A stretch of DNA of 64,000 nt from contig VDFB02193867.1 of the NCBI GenBank assembly GCA_007258455.2, positions 530,403,834 through 530,467,833 of the forward strand, in the 5' to 3' direction. Position numbers and translations under genes: made by a program. Within the stretch, counting starts at the first letter, position 1. Each line of letters begins with the position of its first letter. The notes beneath the pieces were generated by a model. That model worked only from the letters and a program-made list of their open reading frames with translations, did no database searches and was not told the origin of the DNA. Of the stretch, positions 10,377 to 23,974 are shown piece by piece. The DNA is from Sequoia sempervirens (lineage: Eukaryota; Streptophyta; Pinopsida; Cupressales; Cupressaceae).

Positions 10377-13070
10377 ATGTTTCATGTTAGGGAACCACTA
10401 ATAAGATTAAACAATACCATAATCAATGGGTGCATTAGTTGGAATGGCCCCCATAGCGAGTGGAAATACTTTGAGAGTAAACTAAGTGGAAGGAACTTGA
10501 GTTGGAGGAAACAAGAATGGAAAGAGGAGGTGCATAGTTTGTACAAGATTACTGGTAATTTTTACTTTTTCAGTCTTAATAAGGAAGATGCCTGTTGTTG
10601 GTCCCCTAACCGTTATGGCCACTTCTTTGTTAAAATTTCTTATACTCTTATTATGAAGGATAAGGATTGATGGGTTCAGTTTATGGCTAGTTTTCTTTAT
10701 TAAGTTTATGTCTTTTATCATTTTGACAATCTGCCAAAGTTCATAGACAATCCTAAGACGTATACATCTTTTATACCTTTTATGCATCTTAAACTAGACT
10801 TTAGTATGTGGTAATGCAAATATGATATGATGACATTTGTATGAGTGAATATATGAATGTTCATGAAATTCAATATGATTCTATGTTTAATTTATGGTTA
10901 TTAATGATGTGTGTTCTTTAGAATGAAACTAACCTCTTACAACTAGAAGAATTGTAACTCACAACATAAGGAACCACAAGAAGTTGTAGGGGAGTGGCCA
11001 AAATGATTAAAGCACAATGGATCCAGAGAAGAATGGAGGTGACCATTGAATGGTCAACTATGAGTCACTAGAAGCACACTGAATAAGTTTATTGAAAGGA
11101 TTCTGTTTTGAGTAGGAGTAACCTATGATGTGAAAATTCATATGAAACACATCTCTGTCATTATGGTTAACCATTAGGGTGGAGTTCTAAGTTAGTTTGT
11201 CTTCTACTTTTCAATTATGGTTTTTTGTTACAGGACTAAGTCCTCTCCCTATTCTTGAGGGAGATTGGACAAAAATATTATGGTTCTATTTTCATTCCTA
11301 GGATGAATAAGACTCCTCACATACCCTAATAGTGGTATCTATTGTGAGGAGAAAATCTAGTTACTAGTTATCTAGTTTGTTTTCTTATCATTGTTAGTTT
11401 CCTGTTATCAATTGAATAATGAATATATATTTCTAAATGAGAAATCTCGATTAGATTTTTTTCAGAGTTCAGAGTTATCATGCAATAAAGGAGTTAGTTC
11501 AGTATCATAATTTTTTGATCAAGTAGAAAGTGTTGATATTTGTTGTGGAAGTAACAACTCAAGCAAGGGCCACTTGAGGTACTACTATCCACTTTGCCTT
11601 TCTATTATTAAATTAGTTCATGCATTATTAATTAAGATAGTTTACATTTACACGCGTGTGGATTTATAAATTCGATTATGTAATTGAATTAGATTTTGTA
11701 GCTTAATGATAGTTTCATACTAGTAAAGTGATTAGTTATAGTTCAATCTCGGAATTAAGTAGTCACTATATACCCACAACACAAGTAACAGTTTATGCTA
11801 TTTCCCCTATTTTTCTAGCTAATGTTTCATTTCCTTTTCTAGTTTTTATCATTTTTTTTACACGTGTAAATCAACCATACTCATTGATATAGGACATGTT
11901 AGAATCCATGAATGCACACATAGTGCCATCACTATCAAAAGCTTACAAAGCCCTGGTTGATAATTAAATGCAGCCTTTTGTATAAGGTTTGGTGAACTAT
12001 TCATTTAGGAAGCCATCCGTTGAAATGTGTTTCTACTTGTAGTACCAAGTTAATCAAACATTATAGAGGCCCTACATGAATGACTCTACATTCAACTGGA
12101 ACTTAGTTTGGAATAACAAAGTGATACCCAAAATTAGTCATTTCTAGTGGATTCCAAGTATAATAAGATCCTCACTATTGACAACCTGAATAAGAGGGTC
12201 TTCTCTTTGGTTAACAGATGCAATCTATGCTACAAAATGAAAGAAACATTCAACCATTTGTTCTTCCACTTTATTTTCCAGATGGTTTTGGTAGGAGATC
12301 TTGGCCCACCTATTGATCCATTGGACTTTCCCCTTGTACCTTAGAGACTTTGTCAGTTCCTAGCATTATGGTTCGACCTACAAGCATCTAGTTATTTATG
12401 AAATATGGAACCAAATTTTGTGCCCTATCTCTTGGCAGCTATGGAAAGAAAGGAATAACGGTGTTTTTAGAGACCAGGGGAGAAACATCAATTTCCTCTT
12501 TTGAGTCATCAAACACAGCCTACAAGACAACATAAATTCCATATCTTTTGACTCTTCTAATAAAATGCTGACATATGTTGAATTAAGACTCAAACAGAAT
12601 TGGGGAATTTCTCAAAGATTAACCAAAATCAATTGGATTATATCATAGATAGAAAGGAGACCCATGGAACCCCCCCAAAGGGAGTGGGTTAAACTTAATT
12701 TTGATGGATGTTCTAAGGGAAACCATAGTGAGGATGCTTCTAGAGGCATACCAAGGGATGATAAATGGATCCTCATTAAAGGATATGCTCAAGCTATTGG
12801 ATGTAAATCAAACAATGTTGTCGAGGTAATGGTGGTGTGGTGGGGGGTAAAAATACTTCTGAGGTTGGGGTTTCTTGTTGTGGAGGTCGAAGGTGACTCT
12901 CAGTTCATAATTAACCTCATTCATAATGACAAGGATCCCTCTTGAAAGATCAATAAACTAATTGAGAATTGTATAAATGATTTGCAAAGCTTTCAACGGG
13001 GTAATTAGTCATAAGTATAAAGAAGGAAATGGGATTGTAGACTTGGTTTGCAACTTTGGTCTATAGTTTT
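10377..13070 (+). pseudogene. LINE copy A: C-terminal ORF2 (zf-RVT, RNase H), split
   Basis: Remnant of an L1-like plant LINE polyprotein. The upstream piece ends with WSPNRYGHFFVKISYTLI (about 10600-10655), the segment that precedes zf-RVT. After a ~1.4 kb interruption the frame resumes near 12095 with WNLVWNNKVIPKISHF and a zinc finger CNLCYKMKETFNHLFFH (CX2CX8HX3H). A WKERNNGVF segment and an RNase H domain at 12664-12945 follow. The four RNase H acidic positions are visible in NFDGCSKG, VVEV, EGDSQF and the terminal GIVDLV. Stops and shifts show it is dead. The endonuclease and RT core are missing, as expected of 5' truncation. Copy B at 17.9-19.7 kb is homologous. Confidence 0.8.
10700..12085. 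other. Unidentified insertion inside LINE copy A
   Basis: LINE similarity stops near 10,690 and resumes near 12,090, while in copy B the matching residues are contiguous. The ~1.4 kb between is AT-rich without a usable ORF. I could not find clear terminal repeats or a target duplication, so its class is unknown. The exact edges are approximate. Confidence 0.5.
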
Positions 13071-13796
13071 AAGAATAGAATTACTGGCATTCAAGTTAAA
13101 ATCTCCCAGGCACTCTTCAACATATTCTTATCCATTAAAAACTTAAAATTCCCACCCCCTAATTTTTTATGGTTAGTTTCCTACTCTCAAATATTAGGAG
13201 TCAGTCTAAGGTGGATGTTTTGAATGGGATGTTGTGGGTTTGCTTATTTGTAATGGATGCTATAATGTGGAATTTAATTCATAATTATCTCATGTTGGGT
13301 AACAATAAGGAAAAAAATATTTTTATTAGGATGGTTCCCATAGGGGGTTATATCATTCTTCATCATGTTAATTTAATTTTCAATTGGTGTTTTATTAAAT
13401 TTAACAAGGAATATATTTAGGCCATGGGCTATGATTGTGGTGTAATATGTTTTTAGTATACTTGGCAGTTAGTTGTGATGCTTGATATGGAAATTTTCCT
13501 CACGTTTGTGTGTAGTGTATTTTACTTGCTTGCAAGGGAGGTCTTTTCCCTCATAATATCATTAATGGTAATATTATGATTATAGACATGAAGATAATGG
13601 AGGCTCTAAATAATTATTACTCAAGTACTACCAAAGCTAGCGACTATGTCAGTAGAGATTTTGTAGAAGTGGTTTCATTTCAAATAGAGTTGTGAGAAGC
13701 CCCTCTATTATTATTTTTCAACTTTCATATTTGGATACTTTGGATATCTTCATTTGGCTCGAGTGGCACTTTGTGTTGTTTGGAAAAATGGATATT

Positions 13797-15360
13797 ATGG
13801 GAGGCTTGCGTCTTAGGACCAAACCCATCTACTATGAATCTCTCAAACAAAATGTGGTGATTTGGGATTTGTTTGATAGAGATGGTGTCACTCCTTTCAT
13901 CCAAGATATGAGGGGATACAATGATAAAATCACCTCTGAATTTTTGAACTCATGGTCTCAATGCAAGCTCACTATCGATGGGGTTAATTTTTATGTCTCT
14001 AAATATTTTATTGCAAAGGCTACTGGGTTGTCTTGTGGGGGCCTTAAGGTGGAGAAGAAGAGAAAAGAGGAATACAAAAAAAATCACTACCTTCTTCATC
14101 AAAGAGGAGAAACTGATCCATTTCCAAAATGACTACAAGAAGGAAAATATTTCAGCTCCTTGGGCCCTAATGAGATTACATTACATGATTTTACTCTTGA
14201 AGGTAGGTTTAATACTATCCATGGTTACCATTTCTCCATTCTTAACCATTTAAGACAAAAAAAAAAACAACCTTCCTTTCTTTCTATTCTTTCCCCTAAA
14301 GTTTTGTATTCTCAATGGTCCCTACTCTCCTACACCAAGTCCTTATTATGACCCTTTATCAATATTTCCTTACCATGACCCCCATCATCAATCCCAAGGT
14401 TGAGAAACATTAAAATTAAACATCTAGATGGAAAAGCCTCTAAGGACCCTTTTGCTTCTCCAAGTAAGACTAACCATAGCCCTATCTCTATAGGAAATGT
14501 GGGTCCTATAAAAAAGGGAGAGGCATATTTGGAGATTAACACCTCCCCCCCTTGAATGAGCTATTGGAAAATTTATCTGCTAAGAAAAAGAAGGTTATGG
14601 TCTCGAGTGTGCATGAGAAAAATTAGGAAAAAATTAAGAAAAATATAAAGGCCACATCCCCCTCCATATTGATGGTGGGACTATTGATATCTTTGGTGTT
14701 GATGGTGTAGATGAGGATAATATGAATATTTCTCAATGTGAAACTAAAGGCTTGGGTGACCACAGGTCTAATAGACTAGTCCAAGCCTAGAAATTATATA
14801 ACTCTAAAAGAACTAAAGGAAAAAGTATTTTGGAGGAGTCTAAACATGAAGAGAATGATGACAAGGATTTTATTCCTCAACCAAATAATGGTTAGGAGGA
14901 GGAAGACTCAAAGAATGAGTCTGAGGAGGATAGGTAGGATGACAAAGAAATGGAGGAACAAGAAATATATGATAATGAAGAAGAGCTTGACAAGGAGAAT
15001 GAGAAAGATGAGGCCAACTATATGGAGATGATGGAAAAAGTTATTTCAGCTCCCCCCTCCCCTAGGATTCTGGAAATATTAGATAAGAATGAGGATAAAG
15101 GACTTACGACTGACATGGCCTAGGTCACTGAAGAAAAATATAATATAAATATTAAGGACCTCTAGGTTAAGGTAGAGGATTTGGAAAGGAAGCTTGAAAC
15201 CAACAACAACAATGGCAAGATTATATGTTTGGAAAATGACATTTCCAAAATCATAATGCTCACTAATGGCATTATGAACAAGGCTATTATGGGGACCATC
15301 TCTAGCCACTCTAAAATAATCAAATAGAAGAAAAAAGGGATAAAGGCGATAGGGAGAAAA
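13797..15360 (+). pseudogene. ORF X, copy A: orphan ORF 3' of LINE RNase H
   Basis: Starts at an ATG (MGGLRLRTK) about 0.7 kb after the RNase H domain. The N-terminal part to 14132 contains FLNSWSQCKLTIDGVNFYVS, alignable with NLWKDCFVTLGGISFTV of copy B. A second block, FTLEGRFNTIHGYHFSILNHL (14190-14250), aligns with VTLEGRYKTYYFYHFLPLNHL of copy B. The C-terminal part (14641-15360) is a highly charged Glu/Asp/Lys region ending in a heptad-like segment. Frameshifts occur near 14130-14160 and 14500-14640. The last 240 codons contain six TAG and no TAA or TGA. Function unknown. Confidence 0.55.
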
Positions 15361-17925
15361 ACATGAATGACAAGAATGAAAAAGATCAGATAGATAAGAA
15401 GGATTGGTCCATGTGTCCTTGTATTCCTTCCTCAAAGTTTGGAGTTTAATCTGCTAGCCTTGGTGTTGTGGTTTTTCAAAATTTCTTTATGTTTCATTTC
15501 CCCATTTTTTCTATTTATTGGTCCTACGTTCCCTTTAGTTGTTTGGTTGAGCCTACATGCCCTCATATTGTTTAATTTTTTTGTCATTTTTTTAAAATTA
15601 TGGGATCAAGGCCCTTTCCCTACTTTTTAAATAAAAAATAATGTAATCTATGAACTTTAATATACTCAAGATATATAGATATAATCCATGATCAATATAA
15701 ACCATGACTTTTATGAGAGTTAATTTAATTCCCCTTAAGAACTCATATATATTTGTGCATGTACTTCTCACAAATCAAGAAAATATATCATAGAAATAAA
15801 TTCATTAAATTTTCAACTAAAATACTAGTCTTAATTAACTAACTACATGATATATAGAATCAAATGACATGATGCATATCTAGTGTCTATAAAATGAAAT
15901 CAAATGAAGTCATGTATATTAACTCATCATACTTTTGATGAAACCATAATTTGTATAAAATCTAGAGGGAATGAAATTAAGGTTCTCCATATTTATCATA
16001 CTACATTAGTTGGTTCAACTTTCTCTTCAAAAACACGTCATATTTTCTCATTGTCATCTCTATCTAGCATCCTTTTATAATGTCCACATATTAGTGGAAT
16101 ATGATGATATATATAATATTATAATTTATTAGGTGGCTATAATGATACAACATATTATGAGGTTTTTAGTTATAAAAGAAACCCCATTTATGAAGTATTT
16201 GACTTTTTTCAAATGTGTTCCCTATACTCCAAGTGATCCTATGAGAAATAATGCTCCATAAGTTATTTCTATTTTCTTAACTTAATCCTTTCTTGTGTGT
16301 AATGCAATAAATAATAGAATTCTATGCAACTTATGACCTTTGCTACTATTATGAAAAAATCTCCTAGCACAATGAAATGTTAAAAAAATAGTTCAAACTA
16401 CTTTGTTATAGGATATATGCACATTTTTAATTACTCTTAAAATGTGGCCATAATGAGTTAAAATCAAAGGAATGTATTTGAAACTTTTTTTTAATTTTTC
16501 ATATGTGTCACTAACATCTAATTGCACTTTATTCTATTTACTAACATAGCCATGGTGTTGGCTCTTTCCATTATCATAATTTTCCAACATACACTCACAA
16601 CAAAATTAAGAATAATCCTCTATACACAAATTCCATTTCTAGATATTTATTCTCATGACACAATGTAAATACACTTTTTCAATCAACACGTACAAATTTT
16701 ATTTCCATTCATGCATAAATTTCAATTATAATTTTGATGAGAGTATAATTGTAACTGTAATATAGTAAAATTTATAAGTAAATGTGTTAAACAAGTAAAA
16801 AAAATTGAACTCAAACAATGTACTTGCTATCTCCTAAAATACTCTACATAGGTGTGGGTTCCTCCCTAAAGTTGTTTCAACCTCACATCATAAATGATTC
16901 ATACAACATTCAATAATAGTGTATGCATCATTTATACAATATCCCTCATAATTAACTTGATATTATCTTAGATCATGTTTGATGAAATCTTCTACACCAT
17001 CATGTTCACCCTTTGCATGGCCACTCTCAGAGAAACTCAAAATGTAAGGTATTTTGAGTTTTTTTTAGATAAAAGAGAAATTTCCTATAATTTTATTACA
17101 ATAAGTAATGTTAGATACATAAATATGAGGTTACAAAATGGCACCAAAGATCATTGGTCTAGACAAATTTTTAAAATAGCGACAAAGGCACCAAATGTTG
17201 TATAACAAATAATAAAAGAAAGATATTGATGCTTAAGAATATTTAGATGAACTACAAATTCTACCATAGACTAGCATGGAAGGAAAAGGAGGGTCTAGAT
17301 TCAAATATGAAATGGGTGAGGAGGATGAGGTGGTTCATGCCACTACAATAAGTGCAAAGTTTCAAAACTACCTTTAACCCTAAAAACCACCCCATCATCT
17401 AGATTTGACTAGTGAGAGTCAAGCACACTCTTCAAGGGAAGCTACAATAATTTAGAACACCAATATATAAATCTATAAAGACACATGAAACTACAAGATC
17501 ATCCCATAGCTAAATAAGCATGAAGAGACTAATAATTGGGGAAAAATTGTAAAGAAATCATATTCCTCCAAGGTCACTCAATTTTTTCCCTATAGCAAGA
17601 AGTAAACCTAGCATGTACCCAAAACCTAGCACTTTCATAAATTACATATTCTACACAACATCCATCACACTAGAGAGGAACACAAATACAATTTATAATA
17701 ATAATAGTTGTGTCAATGCATCCTTGAGTAGATATTATTTCACAATTAATTGAATATCTACTTATACAAGAGAGTATTCAAAAGAGAAGAGATGTGAAAT
17801 CTGGGCAGTATCATAATGACCCATTTAAGGAGTTTCCCATTTTGTAATTGGATGAAGATTATTTTATTTTTCCTAACATATTTTATCATGATACTATTTG
17901 AAAGATAACATCAAACAAATACTCA
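15361..17925. other. LINE A 3' tail and AT-rich spacer, no gene seen
   Basis: LINE A probably ends near 15,640, where TTTTTAAATAAAAAATAATG could be a degenerate tail. The rest to 17,925 is AT-rich. The ORF at 16975-17205 has no recognisable features. No repeat or RNA gene is identified. Confidence 0.45.
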
Positions 17926-19662
17926 TAGCTCCTGTTTGTTGTTCTTGAAGGTATCCCTGTCTATTTTCTATCCATTTTCAAGATGCCTCGATATATTGCT
18001 AAGAAATTTGAGAAAATTCAAAGGACTTTCCTTTTGTCGAGGACTGAGGAAAAAAAGAAATTTTCTCTAGTTAAATGGGACAAGGTTTACCAACCTAAAA
18101 GTTGTGGTGGGCTCGGGATTAGGATTGTTTCTAATACCAATAAAGCTTTAATGGCCAAAGTGGGATGGGAAAATCTGAGGGATAGGAAGGATTGGTGTAA
18201 GATCATGAATGCTAAGTACCTTCATAATAGACCTTTGATTGACTACCTATAAGTGGCTCACCCTTTGGGGCCCTTGGTTTGGAGGTCTATATGCAGTCTG
18301 CAGGATCTTTTGAGAAATGGGATCAAATGGAAGATTGGTAATGGTAATAAAATCAGATTATGGGAGGACACCTAGCTACTAGACACTCCCCTAGAAAACT
18401 TTTAATTCATGAATCTTATGAGATTGGCGCAACGATTATTTGGTATTCATATTATTGATTACCTCCTAAGGCCTTTGGGTGTTAGAAAATGGAATGAATT
18501 AGGCCTTTGCTGCCCCTTTTCCCATGATTTGTGTCTCCTTGGCAAGAACTTGCAGGAATTTCTCTCCCTCACCAGGCTTCCTGCATCTTGCAGGGGGGAT
18601 GAATTATTCTGGACTCACAATAAACAGGGTGATCTTTTAGTTAAATCAGCTTACAATCTACTAATGGACCAGGGTGTTGTCCTCAATCTATGGATTGTCT
18701 GGAATCAACACATGATCCTGAAAGTTAACTTCTTTTGGTGGACTACCTGCCATAACATGATTCTTACTCAGGACAATCTGAGGTAAAGGGGATTCCAGAT
18801 CCCCAACAGATGTTTTTTATGTAAGTACAATGAAGAATCAATGGATCACCTATTGTTACACTACCCGTTTGTTGTGGAGGTGTGGGAGCTTTCTTTAGGA
18901 AGATTGGGGATTCAATGGATTATGTGTAGGGATATCGCATCCTTTATCTTGAGCTGGTCTGGACCCTTTATCCACCCTTTACCTAGTAAAATTTGGAACT
19001 AGGTCCCTCCTATTATATGTTGGTGTTTATGGAAAGAGAGAAACAATAGGATCTTCAGGAACATTGAGATGAGTCCGAAAGAGGTGTTTGGTATTGGGTC
19101 TCGGCTCATTACAGAAAATATCTCACTTTTCAAAGGGAAAACCCCTGACAAAGGTCCAATTGAGGTGGAAATAAGCATGGCCAAAGCTTGGCACTAGAAC
19201 CTGGATGCTAACTCTTATGACAACTCCAGATCCCTGGCTTAGAGTGTCACTATTTGGAAACCTCCTAACATGGGCTGGTATAAACTAAATTTTGATGGGG
19301 CTGCTAAAGGCAACCCAGGCAGAGCTAGTATATAAGGTGTGATCAGGGATTACAGAGGAAATTATGTGCCTGGTTACTCTTGGGGGATTGGTGTTCATTC
19401 TTCTATGATTGTAGAAGCTAGAGTGTTTTTGAAGGGCTTACAATTGGTTGTCTCCATGGGGATTGAGAACCTTCATATTGAAGGAGACTCTAAGTTTATT
19501 ATTGATATTGTTAACTTTGACAGATTGTTGGGGTGGAGTACTAAAGATATTCTTCTAGACATTAGACTCTTCATGTCAAAGTTAAAATTAAAATTTTCCA
19601 CCCATATTTACCGGGAGGGAAACCAAGTGGTTGATGCCTTAGCCAATTTTGGCACACACTAG
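17926..19662 (+). pseudogene. LINE copy B: RT tail, zf-RVT and RNase H
   Basis: L1-like ORF2 C-terminal half. It begins inside the reverse transcriptase with GIPVYFLSIFKMP, then KSCGGLGIR and the WKIGNGNKIRLWED segment. The pre-finger motif is FWTHNKQGDLLVKSAYNLL, followed by the zinc finger CFLCKYNEESMDHLLLH (CX2CX8HX3H). WKERNNRIF precedes an RNase H domain at about 19270-19655. The catalytic acidic residues are visible in NFDGAAKGNPG, VEARVF, EGDSKF and NQVVDALANFG. Several in-frame stops (for example in WEDT-stop-LLD and KIWN-stop) make it a pseudogene. It is cut off upstream, the usual result of incomplete target-primed reverse transcription. Confidence 0.88.
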
Positions 19663-20461
19663 AAATTATCCAAATTTTGGCATTCTTTAGGGAACCTACC
19701 TCCTAACATTCAGGGTTTAATATTGAAGGAACAAAGCCCTTACTTGACCCATGATGATAACTAATCAAGTGCCTTGCTGGATTTTATGGGGGGTCCACAT
19801 GCTTGTCTATTGGGCTATGTGGATGAGTTTTACTGATGAGATGGATAACAAGTGGCATAATTCAAATTATGGGATGGAGCTCATTTTGAAAAGGGAAATC
19901 ATGAGATGTTGCCACAAGTACTTGATGATTAAAACTAAGTTGGATCGTACCTTATGAAATCTCCTTTTGGGGATCTTGTTAAGATATTGTATTTCCAATT
20001 TTTTTAATTTTGATTTTGATATGACAAATAATTATGAGATCAAGCTCCTTATTGGCCCTATATTATCTGCTATTTTGTCTCCGCTTTTGAAAGCTAACCT
20101 TTTTGGTGCTACTAAATTTGGCCTGCTCCTGAAAGCTAACCTTTTAGGTGATTCTAATTTTGGCCCCGGGGCCATCTTGCCTAGGTTTTTGTGCATCTTC
20201 TACGTGGAAGGAAAACCATCCTTTCCTTTCATGTCCTGCTTACTTTGCTGATTGTGTGTGGAGATCCTCATTTATGATTTTGCTAAGATTTCTTATTGGA
20301 AATTACTTACTCATGCGTGCGACCTATCCTTTGCCTTGATTATCGAAGACTGTAGTTTCTGGCTCAAAATCCTTAATGTGCAAGTGATTTTTCACCTTTC
20401 TATTATCTCTAACCTTTTATTTTCTTAGGGTTCCTAGTTATCCTGTGTGCAGAGTGACATT
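19663..20461 (+). other. Linker between RNase H and ORF X in LINE copy B
   Basis: About 0.8 kb. The first part still reads like LINE C-terminal tail (FWHSLGNLPPNIQG just after the RNase H stop). Copy A has a linker of similar size with a comparable start. Small ORFs at 19751-19957 and 19967-20251 show no recognised domain; the latter contains a near-repeated LLKANL segment. Confidence 0.45.
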
Positions 20462-21865
20462 ATGGGTGGTGATAGGGTGCGAACTGAGCTAGATAACTTC
20501 AGCGAATTTTGAAAAGATCCGCTTGTTTGGCACATTTGTGTTGAAGGTAGTCTAGCTCCTCTAATGGAGAGATTGGTGGGTCATGCCCTAATATGTCTAC
20601 TCAGTTTTTCAACTTGTGGAAAGATTGCTTTGTGACTTTGGGAGGCATTTCCTTCACTGTGGATGAGGAAGTGATTACACAGGCTACGAGACTCGAGTGT
20701 ACTAGTATGAAGCATCTGAAGCACACTCAAACTCAGGACAATGAAAGTATGAACAAGTTTTTTTGTGGGGAATGAGGCATCAGTGCACAACTAGTCGGGT
20801 TTTGACTAGGAGGCTCTCCCTCAGCCGTGGAACCAGGTGTTCCTTGCCTTGATGAAGTATGTGACTCTAGAAGGTAGATACAAAACCTATTACTTCTACC
20901 ATTTCCTTCCTTTGAATCACCTTAGGCATAAAGTTTTGTTAAGATTTCCTTTTTTCCTACTTATGGACTTAGAAAGTTTTGTTGAAAAATGTGTTGAGGT
21001 TGCTCGTCTAAATCCTAATGACCCTCCTCCCCCACTGCTTCACCAAGGACTCATTTTGAGGCTCTACCACTTCCATCTTTCTTTATGTCCACCAAAACCC
21101 ATATCAGATGTCCACATTAAAGAGATTGAGCCTCCCACTATGACTAATTTATCTCTAACCGAATCCAAAGGCCTTGTCAGGAAAAACCACCCGATCCCTG
21201 CTAACACGCATAAACCCAAACCCGCTACTAAAAAAATTAAGGGGAATGAGGGAGAAACCCATACCAATGTGGTGGCTAGTCTTTATGAACTCAAATCAAC
21301 CCCCACCAAGACTACCAACAAGCCTTCCCTAGAAAGGAAAGGCAAGGAGGAAGGTAAGAGCTTGAAGGAGCCTCCAAGCAAAGGAAAAAATGTGGTGAGA
21401 AATGAATCTATGGGGGATATGGTGGTTATTGGTTGTGATGCCATCATTCAACACTCTGGTAAGCTAGCCAAGAATAGGAAAAAAGTGCAAGTTAAATATT
21501 TGGATAAAAAAGATGAGCAATCGGACAACAAAGATAGCAGGGTTGAAGAGGAGTCTGAGGGTGATGAGGAGGAGCATGCTAGAGGTCCCTGCTCCATTCC
21601 TGACATGGGAAAAGTTCAAAAGGAGGTTTCAGCCTCTCAGTCTTCAGAACTGCTAGATGTTGAGCATGCTGATACTGACAAGTCTATGGTTGGAGGGGAG
21701 GAGCTATGTGTGTTGAAGGAAATATTGGTTAAATTGGACAAAAAATTATGTGGTTTGACCCACTTCACGATTAAGTTGGTCCACTATGTCACTAATACCC
21801 TATCCGCAATTATGAAGGATGAGATGGACATGAAAAAGGCTGAAGACTATCAAGAATGGGTTTGA
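20462..21865 (+). pseudogene. ORF X, copy B: orphan ORF 3' of LINE RNase H
   Basis: The ATG at 20462 (MGGDRVRTE) aligns with copy A. A TGA and two frameshifts split the first 370 bp, then 20837-21865 is open for 342 codons. Order: an N-terminal globular part with NLWKDCFVTLGGISFTV (20600-20660), the block VTLEGRYKTYYFYHFLPLNHL, and a Pro-rich stretch with PPPPLLHQGL. A Lys/Glu/Ser-rich disordered region with several possible nuclear-localisation clusters follows, then an acidic run near 21545-21580 and a C-terminal helical segment (VLKEILVKLDKKL). Similar layout and spacing to copy A. No zinc knuckle or RRM of a usual LINE ORF1 is visible. Function unknown. Confidence 0.6.
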
Positions 21866-23585
21866 GATGATTTTGTTAATCTCCTATCAAAGAACTAGGA
21901 AGATGCGAGTTAGTCTACTGCTGGTCTGTTGTTTGTTCATCTATTGTTGGTTCATGGTGTTTTTTTTTTGGCTTTGTATTTTTTGATGCTTTTTTGGTCT
22001 TGATCTCTATTGGCCCTTGTGGCTCTTTGTGAAGGGTACAACACCCTGTAAATTTTTGTTACCTAATCAAAAACATCAAACAAATATGTATTTTTTAATC
22101 CGAGTATGGATTTTTATTCTTCACCTCCATATGGAAAAATCAAGGGGTATTAAAGCTCCTATTAATTTCATCATTAATTCACATCCCCTAAATTATATGA
22201 ACATAAGAGAGTGGCAACATTAATAATTTATTTGGAAGTGAAAACCCTATATTGATACTTTAATCATACCTACAAAGTAAAAAAAGTGATCTTGATTATT
22301 TGACTTGTGATGCACACTTATCTAACCATACAAAATATTTCTCAAATTTCACACTCCTAGCTATATCTCTAAAAAATTATAAAACTAATCTTGCATGAAA
22401 TGTGTATCATGATATTCATCGTTGCTAATATAAAAGTAATATTTTTTCTTAATGACTCATTTTATATAGGTACTCGCAACATGATCCAACTCTAATTATG
22501 CATATCTATAACACACATGCACCATAATAGTTATCTAATTTGAAGAATAATATTGTGTTTGAATCTATTTTTGATGGATAGAAGAGTAATTCTCTACAAA
22601 ATCAACTACAAATAAGATTGTTCTAGAAGGGAAAGTATCTCTCAACAACTTAAACTCTTGTGTTTAGGACCAAAAGGGGTCAAAATTGGCCACTATTTTT
22701 TGAAATTAGTAAAATCCAACCTTAGCTGAGAAATTAAAGGAAACCATGCTAAAAATTTGAATATGTGACCACAACAAGATTTGTAGTGCTCAAAATATAA
22801 ATTTTAAACTATTAATTTTCTTTTAAAATGGCAGAGATTAAGAGGATCAAATAGTAGGAGCATGTAAAGTACTCTTTTTTTTTTATAGAAATATAATATA
22901 GTGTTCAATTCACTTCCCCTAAAATTTTAAATTTTTAAAATTATTTTACAAAATATTTCAACAAAAATTTATTCAATCCTCAAGCACACTCTCCCACAAG
23001 TGTTCACACATGTGTGAGAAAATTTGGGGAGATTGGAAGGGAAGGAGTGTACTCCACTCCATCCAAGAAAGTCTTCTCCTTCATTAAGGAGAGGATGGAG
23101 TACTTGGCCACTCCATCTCCAAAGTCTCATCTTATAAATGAGTTTGGAGGTCAAAACACTCTTCCCTTACCCCAAGGTCTTCCAAATCTGCCACTTCCCT
23201 TGATAGGTAATAAATAAGGGTCATATCTTGGGTATGGCCATAAATAGGTACACAACCCATAGGTACTTACCTTAGGGTACTAAAAAATTATTAAAAAAAT
23301 ACCTAAAATAAGCCTTTTTAAGACCTCTTAAAATATCATGAAAGAAAGCATTCGAAATTTAGCTTAATTAAGGGTCCCCAACCCTAATTCATCACTTACA
23401 TATTTATCCACATGGTATTAACACTTAATTACCCCACAAAAAAAACATCATATCTAATCCACACATTGAACCCTTAAAACATAATTAGCCAATAATTTAC
23501 ACCCTAATACTTCTTGAGTCTACAAGGGTTAAAATTATAGCTTCTTAAAGAAGTGTCTAATTTGGTATGGATGATTTCTCCCTTT
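21866..23585. other. LINE B 3' end and AT-rich spacer, no gene seen
   Basis: The LINE 3' untranslated region probably extends to about 22,085 (TTTTTGTTACCTAATCAAAA, A-rich). Beyond it there is AT-rich DNA with only small unsupported ORFs (22017-22223, 23014-23217). Confidence 0.45.
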
Positions 23586-23965
23586 TGTTAGAATTGTGAA
23601 ACAAGCACAAAACCACAAGCCATAGGATCAAGAAATGGACTAATACACCTTCGACAAAAGACATCTGCAAATAATATATGTAATATTCCTCAACAAGAAA
23701 AAGCTACAAAAGCAAGATACTCTCAAGAAGATATGAAAGCTCAAGATATAATTACAATAAGGGTTGAGTGCTTATAAGAGTAAAACCCTAAATGAGAAAG
23801 GTATTAGATCATGACAAGTGTCAACATCAGATGAGATGAGACAAAATTATCTAATATTAGCTGATAAAAGAACTCCTAAGTTTAGCTTAAGTGCATGAGA
23901 ATAAATTAGACTAATATTCAATTAAAGATTAATTAATTATTAGGTAATGCATGATAACTCTAACA
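23586..23965 (-). repeat. 3' LTR of the small element
   Basis: 380 bp copy, preceded on the minus strand by AAAGGGGGG. Differs from its partner by scattered substitutions and small indels. Confidence 0.92.
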
Positions 23966-23974
23966 CCCCCCTTT
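23966..23974 (-). other. Polypurine tract of the small element
   Basis: AAAGGGGGG on the minus strand, immediately before the 3' LTR. Confidence 0.8.
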
